Shown here: in pieces, positions 42,601-55,403 of the stretch | Layout of the letters: every line of letters begins with the position of its first letter | Numbering within the stretch: position 1 is the first letter of the stretch | NCBI GenBank assembly: GCA_023055425.1 | Contig: JALGPY010000003.1 | Coordinates: 71,089,491 to 71,153,490 of the forward strand | Direction: 5' to 3' | Source: Linanthus parryae | Lineage: Eukaryota > Streptophyta > Magnoliopsida > Ericales > Polemoniaceae | DNA length: 64,000 nt | Made by a program: the position numbers and the translations under genes | The notes under the pieces: generated by a model | Told to the model about the DNA's origin: nothing | The model's input: the letters and a program-made list of their open reading frames with translations, nothing else | The model's database searches: none

Positions 42601-43647
42601 CAGAGATAGCTCGCACACGCCTATGGCCAACGCAGCAACCTTTGCTCCATTCCCAACGCGCAGATCTACCTCCCCTTTAGCCAATCTTTTACTTCTCTTT
42701 AGATCCTGTATATTTCGACAAATATGAGATCCACATCCAGTATCTAATACCCATGATGTAGAGACAGTTAAATTGACATCTACAACAAAAATACCTGGTG
42801 GTGGTGGAATCACTATTCCAAGCCTCTTGTCCTCCAGATATTTTGGGCAGTTCCTTCTCCAGTGTCCAGGTTGACTACAGTAGTGACATTCACCCTTAGT
42901 CACGACCTTGGCAATGGCACCAACAGGCTTAAGGGCTTGTTCCTTGGACTTGGAAACTGACTTGCCTTTGCCCTTGGAGGAAGAGGCAAACTTTTTGCCC
43001 TTTCCTTTATGTACCATCATAATGGCCTTGCCATTACCCTTGTTGATGCTCTGTTCAGCCGTCCTCAACATGTTGAGCAAATCTGACAGTGGTTTAACGA
43101 TCTCGTTCATGTTATAGTTCATAATGAACTGTCCATAACTCTCGGGCAACGATTGCAACACGAGATCGGTTGCCAACTCTTGGCCGACCGGGAACCCAAG
43201 GCGGGCGAGATTCTCCAAGTATCCGATCATTCGGAGTACGTGGGGTCCCACCGGGTTCCCTTCTGCCAGATGACATTTGAACAGTGCCTTTGAGACCTCA
43301 TACCTCTCTACCCTCGCCTGCTCTTGGAAGAGCTGCTTTAGATGTTCGATCATATCGACAGCATTCATGTTCTCATGTTGCTTCTGAAGCTCAGAGGTCA
43401 TGGTGCAAAGCATTAGGCAGGCCGCATCATTAGCGTCATCAACACGCTTTTGATACGCCTTTAAGGCAGCAGGTGTCTGATTCTCTGGACCTTCTGGAAC
43501 ATGCTCCTCTATTGCGTACAGTTTCTTCTCTTGCTTGAGAACAATTCTCAAGTTTCTGTACCAATCAAGAAAGTTGGTTCCAGAGAGCTTGTCCTTCTCA
43601 AGGACAGATCGTAGGGAATGTTGTGAACTCGATGAGTTGTTTGCCAT
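39698..43647 (-). pseudogene. Element A copy 2 gag-pol, one frameshift and one nonsense
   Basis: This second Angela-like polyprotein is nearly identical to that of copy 1, from MANNSSSS at 43647 to the stop at 39698. It has the same domain set: knuckle CHYCSQPGHWRRNC, protease LDTGCGSH, integrase HCRLGH ... RSDRGGEY, RT YVDDILLIGND and RNase H ADSTTEAEY. Relative to copy 1 it lacks one base near 41545 (TTGTTTTGG versus TTGTTCTCGG), shifting the frame in the integrase C-terminus. It also has TAG for GAG at about 40878 in the RT (Q-P-stop-GFEDPK). It keeps CAG where copy 1 has TAG. Its leader is intact and has the ACAGT empty site of element C. Neither copy alone encodes a complete polyprotein. 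Confidence 0.92.
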
Positions 43648-45311
43648 TTGGAATTCTACAAAAAGGAAAATACGCAAGTTTTAGTATTTGTGAATTTTTG
43701 ACTATATTTAATAATGGCTAGTTTATTAAATATAGCTCCCACTATTTTTCTACGGATTAATAACCCTCAAGATATTAATGCGGAAAATATCCTTATATTT
43801 TCTAGTGGGCCAAGATCAATCTTTTTCATCTCCTTATGAGCTTGCTTTGGCAAGTCACCCATAATTTGACTACTTCTTAGGTAGGAACAATTCCAATTGC
43901 ATCCCATATGCAACTCTTGGTTCAATCGGGCAAATAACTCCTTATTTATCCATCCATATGGATAATCCCAATTGATTGCCTCTAGGTTTCTTAATCAAAT
44001 TAATAGCCTAGTTGTGTTCAACCTCTTATCTAAACAATTGCACATTGTTACGTGCCATCGCATTCCATCATTATGAACCAAGTCGCCATGCTTTGGCACG
44101 CACGAACTTGATAAATAATGATGATAATGAGTGTTTAAATAACGAGAAGGCAAGAACACAATATTGAATTTTGAGGGATTTTAAAATCAATTTTAATTAT
44201 TTTGTTGATCAATATCAACTAATCTATCTATTTGAGTTTGGGCACAACTCCAAATAATAGATCCGGGTTGTCTAATTATCTTATTATCCTAATTGCATGC
44301 ATCATCCATACACCAACCACACAAATAATAAGACAATAAATAAACAACCACAAAACAGAAATTAAACGTGATGTGGATATGGCCTTTTCTAGACTAAGAT
44401 AATTCCAAGCCAATGGAATTATCTATGAACCCTAAACAAACACATCTCCATGCGTCTTGATCTTTTGGTCCATCCTTCATAGTCATGTGGAATGCTCCAT
44501 GCTCCATCTTTTGTGGCTTCCTTGGCTTTGGGCTTCTTTTCTTCAATCTTGGCTAACAATCTACTTTATCTAGCACTAGCTAATAACTATACTAAATAAA
44601 ATAAATCTCACAAGTTGAGAAAAAAAATGCCACGCAGGCCATAAAACCCTAATTAATTATTACAATTAATTGATCGGCTCGCAGGCCGTAAAACCAAACC
44701 ACAAAATTAAACATCCACAACAAACCACATCCTAAGGCCATATCCAATCACCATGCGATTTGCACATAAACAGTTAAAATCCAATTTTAACGCGCTTGGT
44801 CAATTTTAATTGATTTTAGGATTTCTAGGGTTAAAACGGTCCATGGGCCCAACAATCCAATTGCCCGGGCCCAAACAAAGTGAACCATAAAGCCCTAGGG
44901 CCGGCCCGGCCCAAAACCCGCAAGCTAAGCCCGCGGGTTAGGGCCGCCCGGCCCCATAGGGCGCCATCCTTGGGCGGCAAGCAAGGGGGCGATCCCCTAG
45001 GGGGCCGAACCTCCTTGTGGAGGTTGTTTCCAAAACAACCTCCTTGCTTGGAGCCCAAGTTTGGTTGTTTCCTTGTTTTGGGAGAACTCCTTCTTCCCCA
45101 AGGATGCCCAAACCCTAGATCTAAGATCCTAAAATTTCTCAAACTCACCAATTCATGCATCTAATGCAATAATTGGGTCTTGTTATGATTAATTCTTTGA
45201 CAAATTGCATCCAATGCTTGATTTGTCTTGTTTTACGCGATGAACAACAATTTAAGGTGTAAAACAACAAGAATGTAACACATAAACTACGTTTATGCTC
45301 TATGACCTGTG
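43648..45311 (-). other. Element A copy 2 leader, uninterrupted
   Basis: Leader of 1.66 kb without a convincing gene. At about 44766-44780 it holds the empty target of element C. The plus-strand frames 44880-45164 and 45334-45573 here and in the adjoining LTR are mirror images of repeated DNA, not genes. Confidence 0.7.
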
Positions 45312-45323
45312 GCTCTGATACCA
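45312..45323 (-). other. Primer-binding site of element A copy 2 (tRNA-iMet)
   Basis: GCTCTGATACCA, identical to the site at 38247, one base from the LTR at 45325. Confidence 0.9.
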
Positions 45324-45324
45324 C

Positions 45325-46748
45325 TGTAGGGTTTTGATTCATGGATCGCGCAAACGGAAGCATAATCAAACAAACAACCATGCAAAACCCTCCAAGGATC
45401 ACAAGTCTAGATGCATAACGATAGTGAAGGTAAGAAATCATAAACACACCTTTGGGTTCTCCTTGATGACTTCAAACGCGAATAGTGTCACGTTCTCTAT
45501 AGTTGATCCACGCCTAGAGTTGATCCTAGATCTCCAATCTCCTTGGTGCTATCCCGGAATGAGAGGAGGGTGAAGGAATCACGCAAAACGAGGCACAAAG
45601 AGGGGGTTCAGCCCTCTTGTGGCGTCGGGGACGAGGGGCGGCGGCAAGGGGGCGGCGTCCTCCTTGTTGCTTGCTCTCTCTCTCCTTTGTTCTCTCCCAC
45701 TCTTGTTATGTTCTCTTTAGAGCATAAGTTATGAGGAAGGAAGGAAGGAGGGTCCTTTATATAGTCCAACAACTCCTTGTTAACTACCTAAAGGACTTAT
45801 TCTAGTCCTACTAGAATTCAATTTAGTCCCTTCCTTGCAAATTAGTCCCTACTAAGTTTGCAAGGGTTTGCAAAGTGATCCTTCTAATTAATCCAATTAA
45901 TTAATTCCAAATCTAGTACAACTCTATATAGCGTGTGACCCCATAGGTTCTATCTAGTTGGTAGCAACTATTTGCTAATATGGAGCGGTTTCTAGCAAAA
46001 CATCCATTCTAGCCAACTAATAGAATAGTCATCTAGACAACCTTGTACAAGTAATTGTCTCATCCCTTTGCCTCCATATCCGGATTGGACACGAGACATA
46101 CAAGTCACACTCGTATATCCAATCCCTAGTTTCTCGATCCATGGAATAGCCTTATTCGTGCAAATAACATCAATATCCCATATATTGATTCATTTGAGTC
46201 TGGCCAGACATTCTATAAGCACTATCCTCGAGTGGCCTAGGATATTTGCTCCCGTTATGTGGGAGGGGCAAATCCTCTCTACGTCCACTACGATCTCTAA
46301 GCTTGCTTCTCATTGTATCCAGTACACGCCTTTATAACTACCCAGTTACGGTGTAGCGTTTAACGCTACCAAGATCACAATGATCCACAACTAGAATATC
46401 TAGTGACTTCAAGTCTAAGGATGACAATACCATTGTACCCGAGAAGCACTTGTGACTCAACATAACGTGTATGTAGCCTTCTCGGTGATGGGTCAATCCA
46501 GTGCAACATTCCGTAATGCACACCTATGTGTTGGATCGTGATATCTCCATATCAATCCAACCCCATACTAGTCTATAGATGATTGTCCCATTTAATCATT
46601 ATACTTGACTAGGGATATTTAAGATAAACAACACGATTGTAAATCTAAGGACTTCATTATATTAAATATCCAATAAATAATAAATGAATTTCTAGCCAAA
46701 TACAAATTCATACTAAACTAGATTGCCTCTAGGGCATCTATTCCAACA
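45325..46748 (-). mobile_element. Element A, right LTR (5' LTR), 1424 bp
   Basis: This is the promoter copy for the compound. CTATATAAAGG on the minus strand at about 45754-45764 is the TATA box. It ends ...CTATTCCAACA and is followed by CATCC, the second copy of the A target duplication. Confidence 0.92.
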
Positions 46749-47288
46749 CATCCATGCCACCCAAGTAATAGGAATAAGTCAGTGATCCCGACAAACCTTG
46801 TGCCCAATATCACGTATTGTATTATCCCTTTGTCTCTATATCCAGATTGGACACGAGACATAATAGTCACACTCGTATATCCAATCCATAGTTTCTCGAT
46901 CCTGGGATTATGCTTATGCGAGCAGATAACATCAATATCTCCATATTAATTTATCTGAGTCTGGCCAGACATTCCTATAAGCACCATCCCTCGAGTGGCC
47001 CATGGATATTTACTCCCATTATGTGGGAGGGAAAAATCCTCTCTACGTCACTACGATCTCTAAGCTTGCTTCCTACCATGCCCGATAACTATCTTTATAG
47101 TTACCCGGTTAAGGCGCAACGTTGGATAACATCAAAGCATGATATTCCACAACTAGAGTATGTAGTGACTTCAAGTCCAAGGATTACAATATTATTAGCA
47201 CTACGAGAAGCGATTGTGACTTTGACTTAATCTAATGTATCCTTCTTGTCGTGGGTCAATCAAGTATGCCATTACTCCTAACGCATAC
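46749..47288 (-). mobile_element. Element B, 3' LTR, segment 2 of 3
   Basis: It continues directly from 15922, sharing CATCCATGCCACCCAAC with the intact stretch at 57678. It ends at CATAC, where a solo gypsy LTR begins. Confidence 0.85.
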
Positions 47289-49798
47289 TGTAATATCTCC
47301 ATTTTAGGATATATTACGTTTTATTGCTTGATAAGGATAATCGTCCTCCAAATTAATTTTACATTGAGGTTTTGTTATAGCTGCAATTCAGATAAAGTAA
47401 TATATAAATTTTGCTTTTACCACAATCTAGGGGCACTGGACATGATGGTATCCTTCATTATTCCAAAGTTGTTCTTAATAATTATAAATACTTGTGGGTA
47501 CATATTTGTAGGTATCTTACAGAAAGAAAAGACAATAATAATTGTAATAATTTTATTTAGTAAAAAAAAAAAAAAATGGGATAGCACTGTAATTTTATTG
47601 TGAGACAAGTATAGTCAGACTTTAATAGTTTCAAGGTCTTTACTACGTAGTAGTACATGTATGTAATATGATATTTTAGAAACTTCCATGATTAGAAAAA
47701 TAAATATAAATGATAATTAAGAACATTTTTATGTAATATCAAGCATCCTTCAATGTTGTTGAAAAAGCTATTTATTATTTTCTTTGGAATCTAATTATTA
47801 ATCATTGTCATTAGCTTTATATTCAACGGTCACCTTGTTCTCCAACAAAATTTCTTACGTGAACTGAACTTTGACTAGAACAATAAATTATCTTGTGGCT
47901 GAAGCAATTGAGGTTCATATATTTCGCGTCAATTACATCCTTACATTTCCTTGTAACTAAGAAAAGGAAGAAGAACAAATAAGCTGGCTTATGATGTGGC
48001 GTGGGTAACACTTAGAGGTATATGAATTTCACTACTGGATTACTTAGGCGGTTGTCAGATCTAAACCATTTAATAATGAGAAGTGAAATACAAAAGGAAG
48101 ACAAAGTGGAAATGTCTTGTTGGACGTAGGTTGAATGGTTAAAGGGCTTGAGTGGCAAAGTTTGGTTAAGCTTATTTCATTCTTCAGTGAGGTTATGACT
48201 TATCCATTGTTCAAAATATTTACCTAGTAAATAGGGACATTGTTTGAAGAAGGTTGCCACGTTAGCTAATGAGAAATGGAACAGAGGGGAAGATAGGAAA
48301 GAAATAAAAATAATTACAATAATGAAGGGGCAAGCAAATTTGTTTACTACTTGGTCGTGGGTGACTAAGGAAGAAGACAAGGAATGTGTAAGTGTTGCTA
48401 CTTGGTAGTATACCTTCACATGGTGATAGGTAACGTGGCATAAGCTCATTGGCCAAGACCACATGATACTCGTGGCACTCTCCTAGACTTCACATGAAAA
48501 CTTTGGGGCTAAGGTTGGCCACTTGCATGGTCACGGCCATGTGCCCCCCCTAGTTTCATGCGCGACACGTCGCGCTCATCGTCGACTCGCAGACGCTGGC
48601 CAGCCAGCAGCGAGGCACGTGTCTCCCTGCGTGCCGCGAAGTTACTCGTCGGCCCCTCCTATATATAGAACCCAACGTTATAGTTAATTCTCATTCCAAA
48701 TTTCGATCAGTACTAGAGAGAGAAAGCTAGTGAGGTTAACGGAGGGTATTCTCGATATAGTATTCAGAGGCTCTGGAGGTTCTAAATTATTATATTAGCA
48801 GCTTCGTCGGACCGAGGTAGGGAATCTCAACGTTATAGCCCTAAACGTATTGCGTTGCCTGTTTATATGCTAGTCGTTGTACTGCTTCGATATAACTGTT
48901 ATAATTATCGAATTGTTATTACTGTGTCGATGCTATTGTGAAATTGTAAATTGATATATGATTCATATGGAGGTGCTGTCAAATTGTTATTTGAGTATCT
49001 GAATCATACAGAGATGCTGCTGAAATTGCTATTCGAATATACTGTTGATATTCGTGACTATGCTGGATACATGCTATCAACTGTGTTGATTGTTGATATG
49101 CTGTTAGCATGATGATATTATCGATGTTGATGTTCATGCACGGTTTGCATGTGAAATTAAATATGAAAGTGGAAAGATAAATGGACGGGGTTAGGGATTG
49201 TACATCCTTTGGGTCAAAGACCCTGATTGCATCCGAGGCCTGGTGCAGAAAGCACTGCCGGCTTGATGGCAGGTGGGGCACTCCGCTCCCAGTTGAGAGT
49301 ACGTATGCGGAGGGCGGCTGACTCACTCCGGGCTGCGACCGCGCATGTGAGCACCCCAGGTTCCATGAAGATAATAAAACGATGAAATACTGGCATATGC
49401 ATGACATAAACATGATTATATTGAACTGTAATAGCATGCTGATGTGATACGTGTACCATGAAACAATACGTGCTTGGACTGTTGCCTTGATGTTCTCTAC
49501 TGAGCTTGCAGTAAGCTCACCCCTAACATTTTACAGGTACAAGTTATGATGGTGGTGACGGTCCCGTCCCTGAGTTGTCTTAGATGCTTGGAGTGCTAGT
49601 TTATCTGTATCTTTTCAGACGAGTCTCAACTCGTTTTGTTTGTAACATAGTTGGGTTGGGAACCGTTAGTAGCTCTGACTACTCTGTAACATATTTCAGT
49701 TTGTGTAATAAAAGTTTGAGTTGTTCAGTTCACCACTTCTTCGATTAGTTACTTTAGTTTTATTTCAAAAAAATTCACCCCGGTTTACGGGCGTGACA
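47289..49798 (+). mobile_element. Solo LTR of a chromovirus-type (Tekay/Del-like) Ty3/gypsy element
   Basis: A 2510-bp TG...CA unit, TGTAATATCTCC ... TTTACGGGCGTGACA, is flanked by CATAC at 47284-47288 and 49799-49803. The length and the CGGGCGTGACA ending fit Tekay/Del LTRs. A TATA box TATATATA at 48660-48667 is followed by a leader-like GC-rich stretch. AATAAAAG at about 49708 could serve polyadenylation. No gag, pol, primer site or polypurine tract is attached, so this is a solo LTR left by LTR-LTR recombination. Confidence 0.88.
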
Positions 49799-50027
49799 CA
49801 TACCCATGTGTTTAGACTTGATATCTCCGTATCAATCTACACATATACTAGTATATATTTGATCGTCCTATTAACCAATATAATGTACTAGGGATATTTA
49901 AGATAAACAACAAATTGTATCTAAGGACTTTATTATATTAAATATCGCAATAATTAATAAATGAATATTCTAGCCAAAACATCGTTCATACTAAATATAG
50001 ATTGCCTCTGGGGAACCTATTCCAACT
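49799..50027 (-). mobile_element. Element B, 3' LTR, segment 3 of 3
   Basis: Start of the B LTR in minus-strand sense, after the solo LTR. Its end CCTATTCCAACT has a T where A is expected. The polypurine tract (GTGCAAGTGGGTGAC on the minus strand, with one T) follows at 50028-50042. Confidence 0.85.
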
Positions 50028-50040
50028 GTCACCCACTTGC

Positions 50041-53000
50041 ACTAGAGCCAATCAGGCGCATCTCGTATGCCTATGGATCTAGTGTGCCCTTCATGCTTTC
50101 GCTGCGCACGTGGCTTTGTGAGCGGATCTGAAAGATTGTCATCCGTTGGAATCTTGCACATCTTCACATCTCCTCTATCGATCATATCACGAATAAGATG
50201 GAATCTCATAAGTACATGCTTTGATTTCTGGTGTGACCTTGGTTCCTTGGCTTGTGCGATCGCTCCAGAGTTTTCACATACAACTCCATGGGATCCACGA
50301 TGCTAGGGACCACACCGAGCTTAGTGATAAACTTATTTATCAAAACTGCCTCTTTTGCTGCTTCCGCAACAGCAATGTACTCAGCTTCAGTTGTAGAATC
50401 AGCAACTGTCCCTTTCTTGGAACTTTTCCAGCTCACAGCTCCTCCATTCAGGCAGAACACGTATCCCGACTGCGATCTGTAGTCATCTTTGTCGGTTTGG
50501 AAGCTTGCATCAGTGTAACCAATTATGCTGAGCTCTTCCTTACCTCCAAATATAAAAAACGCATCCTTAGTTCTTCTCAAGTACTTTAGGATATTCTTGA
50601 CAGCAATCTAGTGACTCTCACCCGGATTGGACTGATATCTGCTTACCGTACTCAACACGTATGATACGTCTGGTTTAGTACACAACATGGCGTACATGAT
50701 GGATCCTATGGCCGAAGCATAGGGTATCCTACTCATGCGGTCCTTCTCAATATCAATGGAAGGACAGTTAGTCTTAGAGAGAGTGATTCCATGCGACATG
50801 GGCAAGAATCCCTTCTTGGAATCTTGCATGTTGAAGCTTTTCAACAACTTGTAAATATATGTACTTTGGATTATGCCGAGAAGCTTTATTGATCTATCCC
50901 TATAGATCTTAATACCAAGTATATAAGCTGCATCTCCTAAGTCCTTCATTGCGAAACACTTTCGTAGCCAATCTTCAACATATTGCAAAGTGGGAATATC
51001 ATTTCCAATGAGTAGTATGTCATCCACATACAAGACCAAAAACACTACAGAGCTCCCACTAACCTTCTTGTAAACACAAGGCTCATCTTTGTTCTTGATT
51101 AAGTCAAACTCTTTGACCGCTTCATCAAAACGTCGATTCCAACTCCTAGAAGCTTGTTTTAATCCATAAATGGATCGTTGCAGTTTAAAGATTTTATTGG
51201 CATTCTCTGGATCCTCAAAACCCTCCGGTTTTGTCATGTACACATCCTCTAGGAGGTTCCCATAAAGGAACATTGTTTAAACATCCATCTGCCAAATCTC
51301 ATAGTCGTAGTAAGCTGCAATCGCAAGTAGGATTCAAATGGATTTAGTCATGGCGACTGGTGAAAAGGTCTCATCATAGTCAATACCACGAATATGTCTA
51401 TAACCTTTAGCCACCAATCGCCCCTTGTAGGCAACTATCTTGCCATCCATGTCGGTCTTCTTCTTGAAGACCCACTTTCACCCTATGGGCCGAGCCCCTT
51501 CAGGTGGTTCCACTAAAGGTCATACTTTGTTGGTATACATGTAATCCATTTCGGATCTCATGGCTTCTAGCCACTTCTTGGAGTCTGGGCCTTTCATGGC
51601 CTCCCCAAGGTTGCAGGCTCATCATCCATGAGTGGTATGTCATCAGGCTCAGTCACGAGAATCCGTACCTCTCTGGCTCATGACGTACCCTTCCTGGCCT
51701 ACGAAGTTCTTGTGTCACCTGAACAGGTTCTTCCACAACAACTTGCGGTTCCTGCTCATGTTCCATCATCGTTTCAGTGGTTTGTGGTTCTTGAATTTCT
51801 TCTGTAGGGTTTTGATTCATGGATGCGCAACGGAAACACAAACAATCATAACCCATGCAAAACCCTCCAAGTATCACAAGTCAAAAGACATAACGATGGT
51901 AAAGGAAGAAATCAATAACACACCTTAGGGTTCTCCTTTGATGACTTCAAACGCAAATTGTGTCACGTTCTCTATAGTTGATCCACGCCTAGAGTTGAAT
52001 ACTAGATCTTCCAATCCTTGGTTCTAGCCCGGAAAGAGGAAGAGGAAGAAGAATCACGCAAAACGAGACGAAACAAGGAGGTTTCGGCCTCCTTGTGGCC
52101 GACGGGGACGGGCGGCGAGCAAGGGGGGGGGGGGGCTCCTCTTTGCTTGCTTGCTCTCTCCTTTTTGTTCTCTCCCACTCAAGTTATGATCAATAAGGTC
52201 ATAAGTGTGGGAAGGAAGGAAGGAGTGTCCTTTATATAGTCCAACAAATCCTTACCAACTACCTAAAGGACCTATTCTAGTCCTACTAGATTTCAATTTA
52301 GTCCCTTCCTTGCAAATTAGTCCCTACTAAGTTTGCAAGGTATTGCAAAGTGATCCTTCTAATTAATTAATCCTATTAATTAATTCCCAAATCTAGTTGA
52401 ACTCTATATAGCGTTTGACCCCATAGGTTCTATCTAGTTGGTAGCAACAATTTGCTAATATGGAGCGGTTTCTAGCAAAACATCCATTCTATCCAACTAA
52501 TAGAATAGTCATCTCGACAAACCTTGTACAAGTAACTGTCTCATTCCTTTGTCTCTATATCCGGATTGGACACGAGACATACAAGTCACACTCGTATATC
52601 CAATCCACAGTTTCTCGATCCATGGGAATAGCCTTATTCGTGCAAATAACATCAATATCCCGTATTGATTTATTTGAGTCTGGCCAGACATTCTATAAGC
52701 ACTATCCCTCGAGTGGCCTAGGATATTTGCTCCGTTATGTGGTGGGGGAAAAATTCTATCTACGTCCACTACGATCTCTAAGCTTGCTTCTTATTGTATC
52801 CGGTACACGCCTTTATAACTACCCAGTTACGGTGTAGCGTTTAACGCTACCAAAATCACAATAATCCACAACTAGAATATCTAGCGACTTCAAGTCTAAG
52901 GATGACAATACCATTGCACCGCGAGAAGCACTTGTGACTTAACATAACGTGTATGTAGCCTTCTCGGAGATGGGTCAATCCAGTGCGCCATTACCCTTAA

Positions 53001-55403
53001 TGCACACCTATGTGTTGGATCATGATATCCCCATATCAATCCAACCCCATACTAGTCTATAGATGATTGTCCCATTCATTATACTGGACTAGGGATATTT
53101 AAGATAAACAACACAATTGTAAATCTAAGGACTTCATTATATTAAATATCCAATAAATAATAAATGAATTTTCTATCCACAAATAAATTCATACTAAACT
53201 AGATTGCCTCTAGGGCATCTATTTCAACATCTCCAAGCTCTACAGTCCTCCCACTTGCTTCTTTAGAGACAAGATCTCTTTCTAGAAACACGCCGGTCCG
53301 AGCTACAAACACTTAGTTCTCGGTTGGATTGTAGAAATAATATCCTTTCATTTCCTTAGGATATCCGACAAATTTACACTTATCCGCTTTGGGTCCTAGA
53401 TTGTCTGTTTGTAAACGCTTTACGTAGACAACACAACCGCAAATCTTCATAAACGACACTATGGGATGCTTCCCAGTCCATATCTCATATGGTGTCTTCA
53501 TGACTGATTTGGATGGAACACGTTCAATGATAAAAGCTGCAGTCAATAGAGCATGTCCCAAAATTATATTGGAAGATCCGTTTGACACATCATAGATCGC
53601 ACCATATCTAATAGTGTGTGATTCCTCCTCTCGGACACGCCATTCCATTGTGGCGTTCCGGGTGGAGTGAGTTGGAATACTATCTCACACTCTCTAACAT
53701 ACTCGTCCAACTCTTTGCTCAAGTATTCTCCTCCACGATCCGATCGAAAAGCCTTAATAGTTTTATCAAGTTGCTTCTCTACTTCATTCTTGAATTACTT
53801 GAACAATTCAAAGGATTCAGATTTGGCCTTCATAAGGTACACAAATCCATATCTACTGAAATCATCAGTAAATGTAATGAAGTAGATGTAACCACCTCTG
53901 GCGAGCGTGGGAAACGGCCCACATACATCAGTATGCATGAGTGCTAATAACTCACTAGTCCTCTCACCTTTCTTATTGAAAGGGGACTAGTCATTTTTCC
54001 TAACAAACAAGATTCGAATGTCTCATATGATTCCAAATCAAATGAGTCTATAAGTCCATCCATATGGAGTCTAGATATGTGTTTCTCGTTTATATGGCCT
54101 AAACGATAGTGCCATAGATATGTAGGATTTAAATCATTTGTTTTAATCCTTTTCCTATTTATTTTAAAATAGAATTATTTAGATCAAGGACATACAATCC
54201 ATTAGAAAAATGCGCACTACAATAGTGCATACTATCAAAATATATGAAGCAACTCTTGTCCTTTATTCAAATAGAAGAATTGCTCTCATCCAAACAAGAA
54301 ACGGAAATAATGTTTCTGCTCATAGCAGGCACATAATAGCAATTGTCTAACTCTAAAATAAGTCAAAAAGGCAAAGATAGTTCATAAACGCCTATAGCTA
54401 ATGCAACAACTTTTGCTCCATTCCCGACGCGCAAATCTATCTCTGCGTTAACCAATTTTCTACTTCTTTTCAAATCCAGAACATTTCGAAAAATGTGAGA
54501 TCCACATTCAGTATCCAATACCCAAGATAAAGAAATAGATAGATTGACATCTATAACAAAAATACCTGGTGGTGGTGGAATCACTATTCCAAGCTTCTTA
54601 CCCTCCAGATACTTGGGGCAATTCCTCCTCCAGTGACCCGGCTGGCTACAGTAGTGACAATCACCTTTAGCCACGCCCCCACTAGGCTTTAGGGATTCCT
54701 TGGACTTTCCAACTTTCTTGCACTTTACTTTGGAAGTACAGGAACTCCCTTGCCCTTCTTCTTATTCACAATCAATATGGCTTTGCCCTTTCCTTTATTG
54801 ATGCTCTGTTCAACTGTCTTTAGCATGTTCAACAAGTCTGGCAGAGTCTTACTAATCTCATTCATGTTATAGTTCATGATGAACTGGTTATAACTGTCAG
54901 GCAACGATTGCAAGACGAGATCAGTAGCCAACTCTTGGCCGAGTGGGAACCCCAGCCTCGTGAGGTTCTCAATGTACCCAATCATTCGGAGTACATGAGG
55001 CCCAACCGGTTTCCCTTCTCCGAGATTGCTCTTGAACAGTGATTTGGACACTTCATACCGCTCATGCCTTGCCTGCTCCTCAAACAACTGTTTCAAGTGT
55101 ATGATCATATCATAGGATTCCATGCTCTCATGTTGCTTTTGAAGCTCAGAGGTCATGGTGCAGAGCATGAGACAAGTCACATCATTGGAATCATTTATAT
55201 GTTTCTGATGTGCTCTCACAGCAGCTAGAACAGACTCATCCTGGGGTGGTTCTGGAATAGGATTGTCTAAGACGTACAGTTTCTTTTTCTTACTTAAGGA
55301 CAATCCTTAAGTTTCTGTATCAGTCAAGGAAATTTGTTCCAGATAGTTTTTCCTTCTCAAGGACAGATCGCAAGGATGAATTCGATGCGTGATTGTTTGC
55401 CAT
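50041..55403 (-). pseudogene. Element B gag-pol (Angela-like Ty1/copia), heavily mutated
   Basis: The fragments, read from gag to RNase H, are: MANNHAS start (55403); gag 55303-54725 with ATDLVLQSLPDSYNQFIMNY; knuckle CHYCSQPGHWRRNC and protease LDTECGSH (54674-54363); integrase core with broken frames (54100-53640); integrase C-terminus (53648-53313); an interruption by a solo LTR (51803-53229); RT 51640-50608 with YVDDILLIGND; and RNase H 50580-50206 with ADSTTEAEY. Many stops and frameshifts separate the blocks, so it is older than element A although plainly the same family. The protease has GLU in place of GLY (DTECGSH versus DTGCGSH). Confidence 0.88.
51803..53229 (-). mobile_element. 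Solo LTR of the element A family inside B pol
   Basis: The 1427-bp unit TGTAGGGTTTTGATTCATGG ... CTATTTCAACA is homologous along its length to the A LTRs but more diverged. It interrupts B between the integrase and RT coding parts and is flanked by TCTTC (51798-51802) and TCTCC (53230-53234), a target duplication with one change. No internal region remains. It contains a G run at about 52125-52136. Confidence 0.85.
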
